This document shows positions 1 to 17,900 of a stretch of 64,000 nucleotides of DNA, in pieces. Made by a program: the position numbers and the translations under genes. The stretch's first letter is position 1. Each line of letters opens with the position of its first letter. Source of the stretch: Elysia crispata (Eukaryota > Mollusca > Gastropoda > Plakobranchidae); contig JAWDGP010002614.1 in the NCBI GenBank assembly GCA_033675545.1, forward strand, positions 60,001 through 124,000. Direction: 5' to 3'. The notes under the pieces are model-generated. The model did not search any database. It saw only the letters and a list, made by a program, of their open reading frames with translations, and had not been told where the DNA came from.

Positions 1-12
1 TCCCAGACTCCT

Positions 13-306
13 GTTCGTACAAGCTAACATTTAAATTCAAATGGTCGCTTGAGATACGTTTGGTTTAAAGATAAGCTTTATTTATCATGAAGGCATGATA
101 AAGATACCGGGTAGTTGCTTAGCTGTTTTGCGGATAGTTTAGTAACAGGCATTATCTATCGGCCGCGCTCAATGTCTGTTATCCTCAGGATAGTTCAGCA
201 ACCACCGGGTGTCTCTTTCATGATTTAACGATAAATACAGGCTATCTTTAAACCGAACCTCTTTCAAGTGACTAGTTGAATTTAAATGTTAGCTTGTGCA
301 AACAAG
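13..306. mobile_element. Fold-back (long inverted repeat) element
   Basis: Sequence at 13-41 (with acaagctaacatttaaattc) is the reverse complement of 276-306. Inner parts also pair: ggtttaaagataagctttat near 60 against atctttaaacc near 256, and ccgggt near 109 against accgggt near 204. The arms cover most of the element around a roughly 60-base core. No ORF is seen. It could be a non-autonomous DNA transposon; class not assigned. Confidence 0.55.
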
Positions 307-1287
307 AGCAGCATATTACACAAGTTAAAGAGCAGCATATCACACAAGTTAAAGAGCAGCATATTACACAAGTTAAAGAGCAGCATATCACACAAGTTAA
401 AGAGCAGCATATCACACAATTTAAAGAGCAGCATATCACACAAGTTAAAGAGCAGCATATTACACAAGTTAAAGAGCAGCATATTACACAAGTTAAAGAG
501 CAGCATATTACACAAGTTAAAGAGCAGCATATCACACAATTTAAAGAGCAGCATATTACACAAGTTAAAGAGCAGCATATTACACAAGTTAAAGAGCAGC
601 ATATTACACAAGTTAAAGAGCAGCATATTACACAAGTTAAAGAGCAGCATATTACACAAGTTAAAGAGCGGCATATTACACAAGTTAAAGAGCACCATAT
701 TACACAAGTTAAAGAGCAGCATATCACACAAGTTAAAGAGCAGCATATTACACAAGTTAAAGAGCAGCATATTACACAAGTTAAAGAGCAGCATATTACA
801 CAAGTTAAAGAGCAGCATATTACACAAGTTAAAGAGCAGCATATTACACAAGTTAAAGAGCAGCATATTACACAAGTTAAAGAGCAGCATATTACACAAG
901 TTAAAGAGCAGCATATTACACAAGTTAAAGAGCAGCATATTACACAAGTTAAAGAGCAGCATATTACACAAGTTAAAGAGCAGCATATTACACAAGTTAA
1001 AGAGCGGCATATTACACAAGTTAAAGAGCAGCATATTACACAAGTTAAAGAGCAGCATATTACACAAGTTAAAGAGCAGCATATTACACAAGTTAAAGAG
1101 CAGCATATTACACAAGTTAAAGAGCAGCATATCGCACAATTTAAAGAGCAGCATATCACACAAGTTAAAGAACAGCATATCACACCAGTTAAAGAGCAGG
1201 ATATCACACAAGTTAAAGAGAGCATATCACACAAGTTAAAGAGCAGCATATCACACAAGTTAAAGAGCAGCATATCACACAAGTTTA
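303..1287. repeat. 24-bp minisatellite, about 41 copies
   Basis: The unit is gcatattacacaagttaaag plus agca (24 bases), with few substitutions (tta/tca, agttaaag/atttaaag). Because 24 is a multiple of 3 and the unit lacks stops in several frames, it is open on both strands (for example EQHITQVK repeats). I regard those ORFs as artefacts. It is bounded on the left by the fold-back arm. On the right, 1284-1322 resembles the fold-back interior at 134-173. Confidence 0.95.
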
Positions 1288-1330
1288 AGTAACACGCATT
1301 ATCTATCGACCGAGCTCAACTTGTGTTATA

Positions 1331-5847
<4,517 letters not shown>

Positions 5848-5969
5848 GACGTAAACCTTTTCTATGACAACACCGATGTGGACCCAGGCCTGAAAGCCTT
5901 CGACGCGTGGCTGTTGAGCACAGGAGCGTACGCCAGCATCAACTACGACGCTGCCATCTTGTGGACCGG
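5848..5969 (+). CDS. Metalloprotease exon (fragment residues 1-41)
   Basis: Acceptor ...ttttgtccattag, donor gtatgg. It is read from phase 0 and ends in phase 2. It encodes DVNLFYDNTDVDPGLKAFDA and continues to AAILWTG. This matches the reprolysin stretch where a long helix precedes the L-(W/F)-T-G strand of the catalytic domain. Confidence 0.88.
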
Positions 5970-8900
5970 GTATGGAAATCTGCCTGGAGCTCGCGGCAAA
6001 CAATAATATAGATTCAATTATTCTTTTTAAAATTTAATGAACTGGATACATGTATCTCTTAGCTCTGTCCCGCCGCGCGCTTTCTCGTTCTCTCTCCTTC
6101 TCCATCCCTCTATACCCTGCCTTATTTTTTTCTTGACATCTTTTAATTTTTGTTTCCTCGTAGAACATTTCACTCTCCCCCCCTGAAATTTGATTTTTTT
6201 TCTAGCTTTTTTAACAATGATTATGTTTTGTTTTGTTTTTTTTAACTTTACGCTTTCCACATTACTAAACAATTCAAAAGAGAAAGAATTTTTTTAATTG
6301 AAAAAACAAACAAACCACGTAACATAAAAAATGAAAGTTTTCCCTGGTGTGAGAATTTCTCTCGTGTGGTCAGCTGCAGCACGGTGCTTGTAACTCCAAA
6401 CTTTCTCTGTTCCCATGATTCAGGTTTGAGCTGGTCTCCGGTTATGATGCAGGTGTTGCAGGTAAGAGTTCTCTTAAAAAATATTCTATGTCTGGGTCTC
6501 GCAAGATTCGAAACAGCGAGAAAGAGAGAGGAACGAGAGGAGGCAGTCTTAGAGGCACTCCGTTGATGGAAGGAACAACCAGTGTTGTATTTTGATATAA
6601 TGTTCATTTAAATTTTACACAGGTAATTTTGTTATTGTTAAATATTAAGGTGTCAAGTTAACTGACTTATCGTGGGACGCGCACGGATTTTAAACGATGC
6701 TTCAACTCTGGAGTATCAAAGTTACCCGAAAGGAAAAGGAGATATTTCTGAAGTTGTGGGAATTAGAATTCTTGTTCAACACACACCCTTCATTCCGAGC
6801 AGATCTGCAACAGGTACAGCTCACGGAATGTAGATCTAGCCAAGCAAAATGTCGTAATGTCAGTGCTAATTTCTCACTGAAGAGATTTAGAATATTCTTA
6901 TTGTAAAAATAAAATCATTTTGTACACAGTACACTCATTTCTCGAGCCAATGATATTCATAAATATGTTATGTTCAAACCACGTTTACAGTCAAGACAGA
7001 TCTACAAGCTTGTATGAAATTTCTCTGAGATTTCCAAGTATAGCAGTTCCACTCGTGTGTCTTCCCCCAGGCTACGCCCACGTTGGGGAGATCTGCAAGA
7101 CAGTCAACTCTAGCGGCATTGCTGAGTACGACCTGACCTACTCCACAAGCATCACTACAGCTCATGAGCTGGCTCACATGTAAGTTGAGTTTTTTTCCCT
7201 TCACTTTCACTCTAGCCTTTTGCCTTGTCGAGGCGTCAGTAAGTACATTAAGTGTAAAAAATTATAGAATTATAATTATCATTTACGGTACCTATTTCGC
7301 ATTGTTAGTGCAGCTTTTTTCTGATTAGTGGGCTGTTGGGCTGAAATAAAACTGCTTTCTGAATACTACTCAGTTCTAACTATGACAATAATTTTAATAT
7401 AGATCGCTATAACTTTTCATATGCAAAGATTTGTTTCTCTGGGTGACTTGACCTGTATTTAGGGGATCCCCCCTCCCCTAAAATTCGTTCCGCCCATTCC
7501 TCTCTAAGTTGACCCTCTTTAAGCGCTATTTTCCTGCTGTTATGCATTAACAAAATAGCTGGATAGGGAATAAAATGTGGTTCGGTGTTAGTTATAAACA
7601 ATCTGAGGACAAAATGGGTCACGCCTCACCACATTTGTCTGCCGCAAATGTTGCGTCAAGTCGTGGGTTTTCCTCACTAAGCCATAGAGCCCATTCAGAC
7701 CAAGATTGACTTCATTAGCTCATCACCTTGGTGTATTCCAAGAGTCTTTATAACTTGTTTCATGTGAAATTAGTCTAGCTTTTTTTTTTTAATTATGCAA
7801 ATGTGACATAATTGAACAGCAAGAAAGACCTATTTAGCTAAAAATATCAATATTGTTGAATATCCCCGTCCCCTCCCATTCCACTTGTAAGCATGGGTGC
7901 CGGCCATGACTCTGACATCACAGGTTACATCATGGTACCCAAAAGCTCTGCAGTGGAGGAAAATAGATGGAAATTCTCGCTCTGCACAAAGGAGGCTTTC
8001 GATGCTGCAGTGGGCAAACTAAGGTAGGATTCAGTGTTGCAGACTCATCCCTTCTTCTCCGCCCTTCCCCTTTTTAACTTTTCATTATCGATCTGTTTGT
8101 CTTTCACTGCACTTCACTTCATGTTTCCTCTTACTGTTCCTAGCCTTTTCTTTCCTTTCCTACCAGTTTTCCATACTCTTACTTTTGAGATAATTACAGA
8201 ATAAAAAGCTAAAAAAATCTCATTTTTAAATCTACCCTTGCAATATGAGAACAAAACCTGCTTTGTTTGCCAGTCACCAATAACAATACTTTGGTTCTAA
8301 TTTGACTGTTACATCTGCATCGTGTATGCTAAGAATGAAAACTAACATTTTGCCAAAGCCGTATCATAAGAGCTCATTTTGTCTTCTTTTAAATTAGCTC
8401 CAACTGCTTACTGAGCTCCAGCGCAGAATCCACGGCGCAGGCAGCAGGAATCACAGATGCCCTTGGTAACCCTGACACAGTGTGTCGACGGTCAGAGCAA
8501 GATCAGAACTCTTACATGTGTAAGGTACGATCACAGCACATTATTACTACATCTAAGATTATGGCGACAGATTTAAGGAGAGGATAAAACTAAGAGATTG
8601 ACGGAAAAAGAGAGGAAGAGAAGAGGAAAAGGATGGACAGAGGGGGATAAGAAATACTGAGGGGCAGGAAGCGTTCCTCATTTCAGCATGACCTTGAAGC
8701 TTTTGGGTCCGGTATGTTATTTACGTTACAGGCCGCTCTAATATATAAAACAGACATCAGAGGTTGATGCCCTCTTTTTCAAAGGATGATGATTTGGGTC
8801 TAGCGCTAATTTCAGGGGCAGCTCACTGCTAAGTTTTCGCTCATGCATAATTCCTTTGAAAAATGGAACTCAAAGAAAAAGGTAGCAAAACTGTATATAT

Positions 8901-11900
8901 TAGCTCCTACTGTCTCCTGATCCCACATCTGAAAACACCGTTTAGTTGGTTAAGGAAGGATGATAACTTCCCTTCGACGAGCTATTTTAAGTGTTAAAGA
9001 ATAAATTTTAAAAAGTCTTTGGTTTGAATATTTTGTTCTTCTATATGAAACTATTCAATTCCCAAACTTGTTGCTGTGGATTGCGTCAAAGTTAATTTCG
9101 TAAATTTCTTCAGTGGTAAAAATTAAATTTGATAGGTTTCTCGAAAATCATCTGAAATCAATGGCAGCTGAGAACTAAACGCACACAGATACGACCATGA
9201 ACCGTTAAATTGCTTGTGATATCGAACTATACGAGTAAGCATACTTTAATATGCGGCGTTTATACAAGAATAAAGTTAAAGAAAATCATGGAGGCGGAGT
9301 TGCAGAATCCAATTGGACCTAGAAGTGAGAAACCTCACAACTATAAAAGACGCTTTTTAACTTTCTATTTTTCTCGGCGATATACAGCTAGACACAGAGC
9401 ATGCCATCACCACATCCGGGTAACCATGTAATGGTTGTCTACAGCATCTGAGAGGAATGGGTTTGTTTTCATAGATAAGCTCATACCGCTGTTGCTAAGA
9501 CAGTCGACTGTAATGAATCACTAGAAACATTTGAAGTCCTTTATCACAAGGATGGCGAGAAGTAACAAATAGTCAAATACCTCGGTGATGAGTCAAAGCA
9601 ATGCTAGAAAGATACGATCACAATGCATGGCTTCCTATTAGAGCAGTGACATAAAGCTGAATCCACACTTGCTTTAAAATCAAATGTGAAGAAAAAAATA
9701 TGCATAATTGATTTCACGACACATGTTTTCAATGAAAACTACCCACACCGATTGTCTCTCTCCTGTTACATCTGCCTGGCTATTCTTCAGAGTCCTGCGT
9801 TCTACGACGGCGTTACTCCTCAAGGCGACACTGTCTGCAAGCGTATCTGGTGCAAAGAGACAGGTACCTCTTACTGCAACAGCGCCTTTTCTTCTGATGG
9901 TCTGATCTGCGGGACAAACAAGGTAGACCACTCAAGGGTTGAATAATGCTTTATTTAACGGTGAAGACGCTGGAAGCAACAGATGGTGGTTTTGGCGACG
10001 AAGACTGTTGTGGCCGTGATAACATTTGTGGCGTTCATGGTAATGATTGCGGTGATTATAGTTGTGGTGATGGTGGTGGCGTTCATGGTAATGATTGCGG
10101 TGATTGTAGTTGTGGTGATGATGGTGGCGTTCATGGTAATGATTGTGGTGAATAAAGTTGTGGTGGTGGTAGTGGTGGTGGCAGTCATGGTAATGATTGT
10201 GGTGAATATACTTGTGGAAATGGTGTTGGCAGTAATGGTAAGATTGCGGTGATTATAGTGGTGGTGGTAGTAGTGGTGTTGGCACTAATGGTGATGATTG
10301 CGGTGATTATAGTTGTGGTGATTGTGGTTGTGGCAGTACTGGTAATCTTTGCGGTGACAGTTTGTTGGTTATGATTATGGTTTATGGTAATAAGAATTTA
10401 TATGAGAATGAATACATGGAGAAGATTTTCATGGCATTGTAATAATGTTACTGTTGATGGTGGTCATTACGGTCATTATATTGATCAGATAAGTTTTAGA
10501 TCGGATACTGCTAAAGATGTTGAAGATGTTTGTGAGGATTTTAGAAAAAATAACATGAATGAGGAAGATGATGAGATGATGATGATGATGATAATAATGA
10601 TGGTGTGGTGGTGGTCGTGGTAGTGATGAAATTTATAATAATAATGATAATAAAAACAAAATAGTAACAATAACACACAAACAACAACAGCAGCAGCAAC
10701 AACAGCAATAATAACAACAAGAACAAGAAGAAGGAGAAGAAGAAGAAGAAGAAGAAGAAGAAGAAGAAGAAGAAGAAGAAGAAGAAGAAGAAGAAGAAGA
10801 AGAAGAAGAAGAAGAAGAAGAAGAAGAAGAAGATGATGATGATGATGACAACTTTGAAGATGATAGAAATCCGGCTAAAGCATGTAACTGACCATAAAGG
10901 AATTAAGGACCATTTTATTGTCAAGGGTTAACGCAGCGTTCACTCATACAACTTCATATCATCATAGCCTTGCTCACCCTGGCTCAGAGAATAGGCCGCT
11001 AACAAATCCTTGCCATCTTTCCCTATCCCAGGCCAGATTCTTCCCTGCCGTCAAGGTCCTTTCTTTTCTGATCATTTCGTCTTCCCCGACTCTCCCCCAA
11101 GTTCCATGCGGTCTTCCCCGACTCTCCCCCAAGTTCCATGCGGTCTTCCCCGACTCTCCCCCAAGTTCCATGCGGTTTTCCCCGACTCTCCCCCAAGTTC
11201 CATGCGGTCTTCCTCGACTCTCCCCCAAGTTCCATGCGGTCTTCCCCGACTCTCCCCCAAGTTCCATGCGGTCTTCCCCGACTCTCCCCCAAGTTCCATG
11301 CGGTCTTCCCCGACTCTCCCCCAAGTACCATGCGGTCTTCCCCGTAACTTTTTACCCTGTGGATTCCAATCCAGTGCCGGTTTTGTGATGCTTTTGTTTG
11401 ACTTCCTGAGAGTATGACCAATCCGTTTCGAACGTCTTCTTCCAATTTCATCGACGACCAGCAGCGGCTCTGTTCTCCTCCAAACCTTCTCATTTTTCTG
11501 ACCTTATCTGCCCATCTTATCCTGAGGAGCTTGCGTAGATACTAAATGAATACCTGAGTTCACTTCACACATTTAGATGACGCCTTCAGTGACTCACAGC
11601 TATACAGCAAACAGACTTGACATTTGAGTAAAAGTCTCTCAGCTTTGTTTCGGACAGAGATATCCTTTGTTCTGCACAACTTATTCGGTGTATGCTGTCT
11701 GGGCAATTCCAATCCTTGCTTTCATTTCAGCTGCAGTTCCTCTCTCCTTGTCGATGATGCTCCCCAGATAGCAGAATGACTCAACATAATCAAGATCATG
11801 ATCTTCCATGTTTACCTGTCCTTTCTGAGCTGCACTTCCTCTAAGAACCTTTTTAAAATTGTCAATCTTATAGATTTTCATAGTGTGTCGAAACTTGATG

Positions 11901-14900
11901 TTTTCGCTTGCATGTATTCCTCTAGCTGTACCCATGGAGTGTATCAAATCATGATATCTATGCTTTAAACACTGGTATATGGAGAGTAACTGTTATTTCT
12001 TGTTGATTTGAATTACGTATTCACTAATCACTCGGACGGCATGTATTTTTCTTAGGACCTAGATGGAATAACCAAGTGAGATAAGGATCGTTTTCTGTTC
12101 ACTCACGATTTACTGCCCTCGAAGTGCTCAGGGAAGTAATTTTTACCATTACCAGTTATTCAATCAGGGCTTGCCGGCAATTCAGCCGCGGTGACCAGCA
12201 ACTCCAAGCAGAAGAACTTTGTCGGGGAATCAGAACTAGTTAGCTCCCCTTATTCCGCGTATCTCAGAAACGCCGTCTGTAACGTTACATGACTGTTCGC
12301 CAACAACACAGCTTGCGATGTTTTCCAAAAAGTCCAATTTATAGGCTACACATTCTAAAAGAACACAGCCTAGTCAGTCACACAGCAGCAGAGAAACTCA
12401 TATATATATATATATATTTCTGACCCCAGCGAAAATCATTCAGTGCACTAATGACGAATTGAAGAATTGATAAGATAATAAAAACTTTATTTATCCCTCT
12501 GGGGGATATTCAGAATTGAAGAGGAATAGATAAAGTTTATCGTATATTATTCTCTGCTGCCGTATGACTAGACCGTGTTCTTTCAAAAAATGAATATAAA
12601 TTAAGCTATGGTTTTAAAAAGTCGTGAACATTTAGAGGCACTATAACTGGGCGTAATGAAAGTATATAAACTGCAGTTATACATGACATAACAATCAACA
12701 CTCAAATTCAACAAGATCATGAGTTAATCACAACCGCGGTCACACACAACCTGACGCTAATAATGTGCTATGGATGATAATGATAAGTATAAGGACGATC
12801 AGAGGGTGAAACAAACAGATGACTTAGAGATGGTAATTATGATAGGGTGGACAAATTAGATCTCTTGAAACTTTAGAAGAATAATGAATAACTCACGCAA
12901 CCTCTCATGTTACTTTTCCCCCTAATCCACTTTTCTATTTACTAAAGCGATGTAACGACGGGAAGTGCGAAGATAACCCGGACAGTGAGAGCGCTCTAGT
13001 GACAGGTGAGTTCGCAGGCCGACCACGGACCAACAGGCAAAACCGGTTTCTGTCCAGAGTCCACGTAACGTCTTTCTAGTGAAAAGGCTCTATGTGGGTT
13101 AAACCACTGATGTAGAATCTAAATCTAGATATATTTCATGGTCGTCATCAGTTCTATTTATGAAACGTCATTGTCGATATGAGCTTCAAATAGAAGCTTT
13201 TTTTTTGGCCAAAAGCCGATCTAGGTTTATAACTGCAAGTGTATATGAATTGGGATGTTACTTTTTAGAATAAGGCACACTCACTCTCCTAGTGATTCTC
13301 CCGCAGACCTGGATACGCTATACTTGAGTGTAATATTTGAGAGGTTTTAATGTTCAGGTACATATCTATTCTACCTGACATCAAAAAAAGGATTTTCATT
13401 TTTATTATACAGTTATAGACTATGGCAGTTATCAAAAGTACTAAACCAATATTTAGGACTAACTTTTGAAAAGATTTTGTATACAAATAATTTGCATCAT
13501 ATTAGATGTTATAACCTTTAAAAATTTCCTTGAATCAGATCGGTTATTTCTTTGATTTTCTCTTCAATTCTCGTTACACATAAATCTAAATCTTGATTAA
13601 AACGCTTTACGTTCTAATCTTGATCGAAGTGTAAATAAAACTGGAACTCTAAGTAGAGCCATCCATGAATAGCTTAAGGCTTGGCAATGACAATGTGTCG
13701 ATGTGTTTGGAGCGATCAAAATTACTGTGTGTGTGTGCCCCTCTCCTTTTACTCCTTATAAAAATAATCATTTATAACGATTGTTAAACAATCTGGGTAT
13801 CTTTCGATTCATTACTAATCACCGTTGAAAATAATTAGTACTTGCCGGATGGTTACTGATCGAAACCCTTGAGGCTTGATCTAATCTTTTCTTTTCCTAC
13901 CACCGAGACAGCAACGATTACACGTTATTATATACTTAGCACCAGCAGAGCATTGCAAGGAGAAATTGATGAAAATTACCTTCTTTCACATCTAAAACTC
14001 TCTCGCACGGCACCAAAGATTATCGGTTCTACCATCTTAGCCTAGATTATGCTGCGTCGAAATCTCGAATTTGGATTCAGTTCTATACTGATACTCCTTG
14101 ACCGGCACACTAATTAGTAATTGTTGTTGTCTTAAGGTTTCATTTTAGTGCAAATTATGAAAGCAGTTCATCAATACACTTGCGGATCATCTGTATTTCT
14201 CGATATATTTTTTTCATTTATTTGTTTATTACTTTGTTCTTCATTTCCTTACTGTTCGGTTTCCAATCGTCACATATCTATCCTCTCGCATTTTTCGCAC
14301 TGTAATTTGTTAATCCATCATCCTATAATCTATATTGAACAACATACCCATTTTGGTAATATTTAACAACATAAATGGATAATTATCTACTGAAGCCCTC
14401 TAACGTCCATCCCACTACCAGACGAATGTATCTGGGGTGACCAGGCAAGCGTCAGTTTTTCCACAAGCTCTGGTCACTACGAGGGGGACTGTCCAGGATT
14501 AATAGACTTTCTTGGGAAATCGGCTTGCGGCTCCGCGACTGTGGAAACAACATGCTGCAAGACCTGTGAAGACCTCCACACTGGCATAGAAGGTAGGCTG
14601 GGCTCAAAGTGCACTTTCTTAGTGGCGAGGCTGTGGTGTCTAAGAGAGCAAGGTGCTAGGTGGTGGCTGATTGGTTCTGATGGTGTCTAAGAGGACAAGG
14701 TGCTAGATGGTGCCTGATTGGTTCTGATGGTTTCTAAGAGGGCAAGGTGCTATGTGGTGGCTGATTGGTTCTGATGGTGTCTAAGAGGGCAAGGTGCTAT
14801 GTGGTGGCTGATTGGTTCTGATGGTGTCTAAGAGGGCAAGGTGCTATGTGGTGGCTGATTGGTTCTGATGGTGTCTAAGAGGGCAAGGTGCTATGTGGTG

Positions 14901-17900
14901 GCTGATTGGTTCTGATGGTGTCTAAGAGGGCAAGGTGCTATGTGGTGGCTGATTGGTTCTGATGGTGTCTAAACGTGCAAAGAGAGTAGAATCCCCTTTT
15001 TGGAGCTAGCCCAAAGCCTCTCCCCTCCCCTTTTGGGGAGAGCAGGGACGAGGAAAGTCTGCGACAGAGTGAAGACCTCTCCATTCCCCCGACTTTTCCT
15101 GTGAAGAGGTGATTTCTTTACTCTTGTTTAAATCAGTGTCTGGCCAAGATGGACGAAGAAATATTTCAGTGGATGGTTTTATATTGGTTGAGCAAAAGAA
15201 GAGTGAACAGTCGACGTTACTGGGTTCATAAAATAAACCAACGTCGTTCTAAGTATGTTGAATATCATCATTTAATGAAGCAAGTTCTTTCAGAAGAGGA
15301 GAAATGTCTGTCATACATAAGAATGACACCTTCTACGTTTCAACTTCTCCTACAAAAGGTTGGACCTATAGAAAGATCTGGCCTAGACATAGCTCTTTTG
15401 TTTTAGGTCTGCTAGAAAACACACTGCGTGTGTCACAGTGTGCGCTTTGGTGCCTCAAGGTGCGAGAAATTTTAGTGCTGCGCTAAAATTCAGTCACCAG
15501 CCTCTGATGGGGTCTGAAGGGGACTGGCGTCAACAAGGGGAGGTGAGAGGCTGGTGACTCAACTCTGTCGCTCGCAACGCTTTTCATGTAACTTAAACTT
15601 GGCACTCCCCAAATTGGGGTCGGACCGGTAAAAGGTGCGGTAATGGTGACTCTACTCTAAGAGGGCAAGGTGCTATGTGGTGGCTGATTGGTTCTGATGG
15701 TGTCTAAGAGGGCAAGGTGTTATGTGGTGGCTGATTGGTTCTGATGGTGTCTAAGAGGGCAAGGTGCTATGTGGTGGCTGATTGGTTCTGATGGTGTCTA
15801 AGAGGGCAAGGTGCTATGTGGTGGCTGATTGGTTCTGATGGTGTCTAAGAGGGCAAGGTGCTATGTGGTGGCTGATTGGTTCTGATGGTGTCTAAGAGGG
15901 CAAGGTGCTATGTGGTGGCTGATTGGTTCTGATGGTGTCTAAGAGGGCAAGGTGCTATGTGGTGGCTGATTGGTTCTGATGGTGTCTAAGAGGGCAAGGT
16001 GCTATGTGGTGGCTGATTGGTTCTGATGGTGTCTAAGAGGGCAAGGTGCTATGTGGTGGCTAATTGGTTCTGATGGTGTCTAAGAGGGCAAGGTGCTAGG
16101 TGGTGGCTGATTGGTTCTGATGGTGTCTAAGAGGGCAAGGTGCTAGGTGGTGGCTGATTGGTTCTGATGGTGTCTAAGAGGGCAAGGTGCTATGTGGTGG
16201 CTGATTGGTTCTGATGGTGTCTAAGAGGGCAAGGTGCTATGTGGTGGCTGATTGGTTCTGATGGTGTCTAAGAGGGCAAGGCGCTGGGTGGTGGCTGATT
16301 GGTTCTGATGGTGTCTAAGAGGGCAAGGCGCTGGGTGGTGGCTGATTGGTTCTGATGGTGTCTAAGAGGGCAAGGTGCTATGTGGTGGCTGATTGGTTCT
16401 GATGGTGTCTAAGAGGGCAAGGCGCTAGGTGGTGGCTGATTGGTTCTGATGGTGTCTAAGATGGCAAGGTGCTAGGTGGTGGCTGATTGGTTCTGATGGT
16501 GTCTAAGAGGGCAAGGTGCTAGGTGGTGGCTGATTGGTTCTGATGGTGTCTAAGAGGGCAAGGTGCTATGTGGTGGCTGATTGGTTCTGATGGTGTCTAA
16601 GAGGGCAAGGTGCTAGGTGGTGGCTGATTGGTTCTGATGGTGTCTAAGAGGGCAAGGTTCTAGGTGGTGGCTGATTGGTTCTGATGGTGTCTAAGAGGGC
16701 AAGGTGCTATGTGGTGGCTGATTGGTTCTGATGGTGTCTAAGAGGGCAAGGTGCTATGTGGTGGCTGATTGGTTCTGATGGTGTCTAAGAGGGCAAGGCG
16801 CTGGGTGGTGGCTGATTGGTTCTGATGGTGTCAAAGAGGGCAAGGCGCTGGGTGGTGGCTGATTGGTTCTGATGGTGTCTAAGAGGGCAAGGTGCTATGT
16901 GGTGGCTGATTGGTTCTGATGGTGTCTAAGAGGGCAAGGCGCTAGGTGGTGGCTGATTGGTTCTGATGGTGTCTAAGATGGCAAGGTGCTAGGTGGTGCC
17001 TGATTGGTTCTGATGGTGTCTAAGAGGGCAAGGTGCTAGGTGGTGCCTGATTGGTTCTGATGGTGTCTAAGAGGGCAAGGTGCTATGTGGTGCCTGATTG
17101 GTTCTGATGCTGTCTAAGAGGGCAAGGTGCTGGGTGGTGGCTGATTGGTTCTGATGGTGTCTAAGAGGGCACGGCGCTAGGTGGTGGCTGATTGGTTTTG
17201 ATGGTGTCTAAGAGGGCAAGGTGTTGGGTGGTGGCTGGGATTCTGAAGGTGATTTCTGTACCACTTGAAGCTCGAAGAAGCTGTAGTACTGCAGCTCGCG
17301 ATGGTCGGGAATGTGTCGCGAGTGTGTACTCCGACACGCTCTGAAAGGCGCCAATGGCAGCCTAGATCGCTCCCCAACAGAAGCAGTGGCTATGATGGAG
17401 AAGATGGTGGTAGTAATTCTGTGATGGAGCTGTAACGATGTTAATGATCTCATTAAGGGTTTCAGTTCAGACTACAGTAAGGAGTGATGATCTGAGATAG
17501 CACTACGAGTGGCAGTTGCTGTTGATAAAAATAGTAGCAATTTATTTATGATCACTATGGTCTATTTAGGGATAATGTTTTTTTTTTTTTTTTTTCGGTT
17601 GTTTGTTCGTTTATGTGACTGAAGTGGTTGTAGTGTATCGTAAATAGATATGAATATAATCGTCCCTGTGATCTTGCAGCGCCTGATATGAAAGATTATC
17701 AACAGACGTAGTTAGAACTCAAGGAATGGTTGCAGATACTTTTGACATTAACATAAAGAATATATCAATTTCAAGCGACCGTCACTTCTTTCCTCGACAT
17801 ACTTTTTTTTTTATATTTTTTTTTATTGAAAAAGTCCCCACCCCTTTGATAATGCTCTAATTCCTAATTTCAATTATATTAAATTAAATAATAACAAGCA

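Noticed and set aside
303..1287. CRISPR array
   Set aside because: Units are contiguous 24-mers without spacers, in a eukaryotic genome.
272..1292. Four long ORFs on both strands with octapeptide repeats
   Set aside because: They are readings of a 24-bp minisatellite, open in several frames at once; no start context, splice or codon evidence.
6697..6906. 69-codon ORF between metalloprotease exons
   Set aside because: Flanking exons join in phase without it; no homology to reprolysins.
9946..10252. Glycine/aspartate- and valine-rich ORFs
   Set aside because: They arise from the 48-bp GTGATT-type minisatellite inside an intron.
10541..10924. Poly-phenylalanine, poly-serine ORFs
   Set aside because: Trinucleotide repeats read on the minus strand.
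10918..11493. ORFs with SPTLPQVPCGL or ESRGRPHGTWG repeats
   Set aside because: 32-bp minisatellite; open on both strands.
14635..17237. CRISPR-like or regulatory array
   Set aside because: Plain 47-bp tandem repeat without unique spacers.
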